A stretch of 64,000 nt of DNA from an uncultured Macellibacteroides sp. (lineage in GTDB: Bacteria > Bacteroidota > Bacteroidia > Bacteroidales > Tannerellaceae). The stretch lies in NCBI RefSeq assembly GCF_963667135.1, contig NZ_OY762974.1:2170001-2234000 (forward strand), written 5' to 3'. The translations under genes were made by a program, and so were the position numbers. Below are positions 63,408 through 64,000 of this stretch, piece by piece; the stretch's first letter is position 1, and the number at the start of each line of letters is the position of its first letter. The notes below the pieces were generated by a model, which was not told the DNA's origin, did no database searches, and saw only the letters and a list, made by a program, of their open reading frames with translations.

Positions 63408-64000
63408 ATGAGTACAAGAGAAGAAAAGATGGAGGCTTTTGGCCGTTTGCTGGATGTAATGGAAGAACTACGGGAAAAGTGTCCGTGGGACCGGAAGCAA
63501 ACCAACGAAAGCCTTCGTACCAACACAATAGAAGAAACATACGAGTTGTGCGATGCCATCATTCGCGACGACAATAATGAGATAAAGAAGGAGCTGGGCG
63601 ATTTGCTGCTGCATATTGTTTTTTACTCCAAAATAGGAGAGGAGAAGCAGGTGTTCGACATCAAGAGCGTATGCGATAGTCTTTGCCAAAAACTTATTTA
63701 CCGTCACCCGCACGTCTTTGGCGACGCTGTTGCCGATACGGCAAAAAAGGTGGAGCAAAGCTGGGAACAACTAAAGCTAAAAGAAAAGGGCGGAAACAAA
63801 ACCGTACTCGAAGGTGTTCCCGCCTCTTTGCCATCTGTAGTGAAAGCCCACCGGATGCAAGACAAAGCCCGCAATGTGGGCTTTGACTGGGAGCAACGCG
63901 AACAGGTATGGGACAAGGTACTCGAAGAGTTTACCGAACTGAAAGACGAAATAAACAAAATGGATGCCGATAAGATGGAAAACGAATTCGGCGATCTGTT
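63408..64000 (+). CDS. mazG: Nucleoside triphosphate pyrophosphohydrolase MazG (3' end outside window)
   Basis: All-alpha NTP pyrophosphatase that cleans up abnormal or excess nucleotides. The 197 codons present start MSTREEKMEAFGRLLDVMEE. The first MazG domain carries CPWDRKQTNESLRTN, the metal-binding EETYEL and ELGDLLLHIVF. The second domain begins with EEFTELKDEINK and ENEFGDL at the window edge. Family length is about 260 aa, so roughly 60 residues are missing. Cotranscribed with dsbD. Confidence 0.93.
   Translation, partial: MSTREEKMEAFGRLLDVMEELREKCPWDRKQTNESLRTNTIEETYELCDAIIRDDNNEIKKELGDLLLHIVFYSKIGEEKQVFDIKSVCDSLCQKLIYRHPHVFGDAVADTAKKVEQSWEQLKLKEKGGNKTVLEGVPASLPSVVKAHRMQDKARNVGFDWEQREQVWDKVLEEFTELKDEINKMDADKMENEFGDL

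Overview
The window is one contiguous piece of chromosome from a member of the Bacteroidales. Gene content and protein style point to the Parabacteroides/Tannerellaceae/Bacteroides neighbourhood, but I cannot fix the genus from sequence alone. Evidence: type III glutamine synthetase, a DPP III of the Bacteroides type, a three-gene biotin-dependent acyl-CoA carboxylase, DUF4251/DUF4783/DUF6340-type proteins, few Shine-Dalgarno sequences, and many promoters of the Bacteroidetes primary-sigma type (-7 box TAnnTTTG, sometimes with TTTG about 19-21 nt upstream). These -7 boxes recur on both strands and several of them decide start codons. The density is that of a core genome: I see no phage, insertion sequence, CRISPR array or rRNA operon.

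Layout. 1-7.5 kb: 5' part of glnN (minus), patatin-like lipase, GH13 amylase-like enzyme, prs, a 0.5 kb repeat-rich intergenic region, mnmA and a DUF5009-type membrane acyltransferase (both minus). 7.8-20.7 kb: DPP III, AlkD-like protein, Fur-family regulator, purA, membrane zinc peptidase, hisS, GH30 lipoprotein, groES-groEL behind a sigma-54-like promoter, zupT (minus), then an ECF sigma factor with two small envelope proteins. 20.9-35 kb: an AbiEii-type toxin pair, Ca2+ P-type ATPase, DUF4251 protein, radical SAM protein, DPP IV plus lipA (overlapping by one base), a membrane protein with a decayed Nudix-like domain, an RsmI-like methylase, an RsmF-like rRNA methylase, ppk1 and a YfcE-type phosphoesterase. 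35.4-44.6 kb: hexapeptide acyltransferase, a small lipoprotein, a broken outer-membrane barrel gene, a TlpA-like thiol protein, nadC-DUF4783, rlmH, aroC, slyD and patB.

44.9-51.2 kb is the most interesting region: a complete isoleucine/valine operon (ilvD-ilvB-ilvN-acyl-ACP thioesterase-ilvC). It is preceded by a good promoter, a 20-codon leader peptide in which 13 residues are Ile/Leu/Val, and a terminator that competes with an alternative pairing located directly after the leader stop codon. This is a textbook layout for ribosome-mediated attenuation. 51.2-64 kb: biotin-dependent acyl-CoA carboxylase operon (minus), tRNA-Thr(CGU), an acidic hypothetical protein, a DUF6340 lipoprotein, a Tat-exported TIM-barrel protein, valS, an RluA-type pseudouridine synthase, dsbD and the 5' part of mazG.

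How the genes fit together: most are housekeeping (translation: hisS, valS, mnmA, rlmH, RsmF/RluA-type; nucleotides and cofactors: prs, purA, nadC, lipA; amino acids: ilv, aroC, glnN). Envelope stress and quality control (groESL, ECF module, dsbD, TlpA-like, slyD) and peptide breakdown (DPP III, DPP IV) are also represented, as expected for an anaerobic gut-type saccharolytic and proteolytic bacterium. All identifications rest on my reading of motifs; no database search was run.
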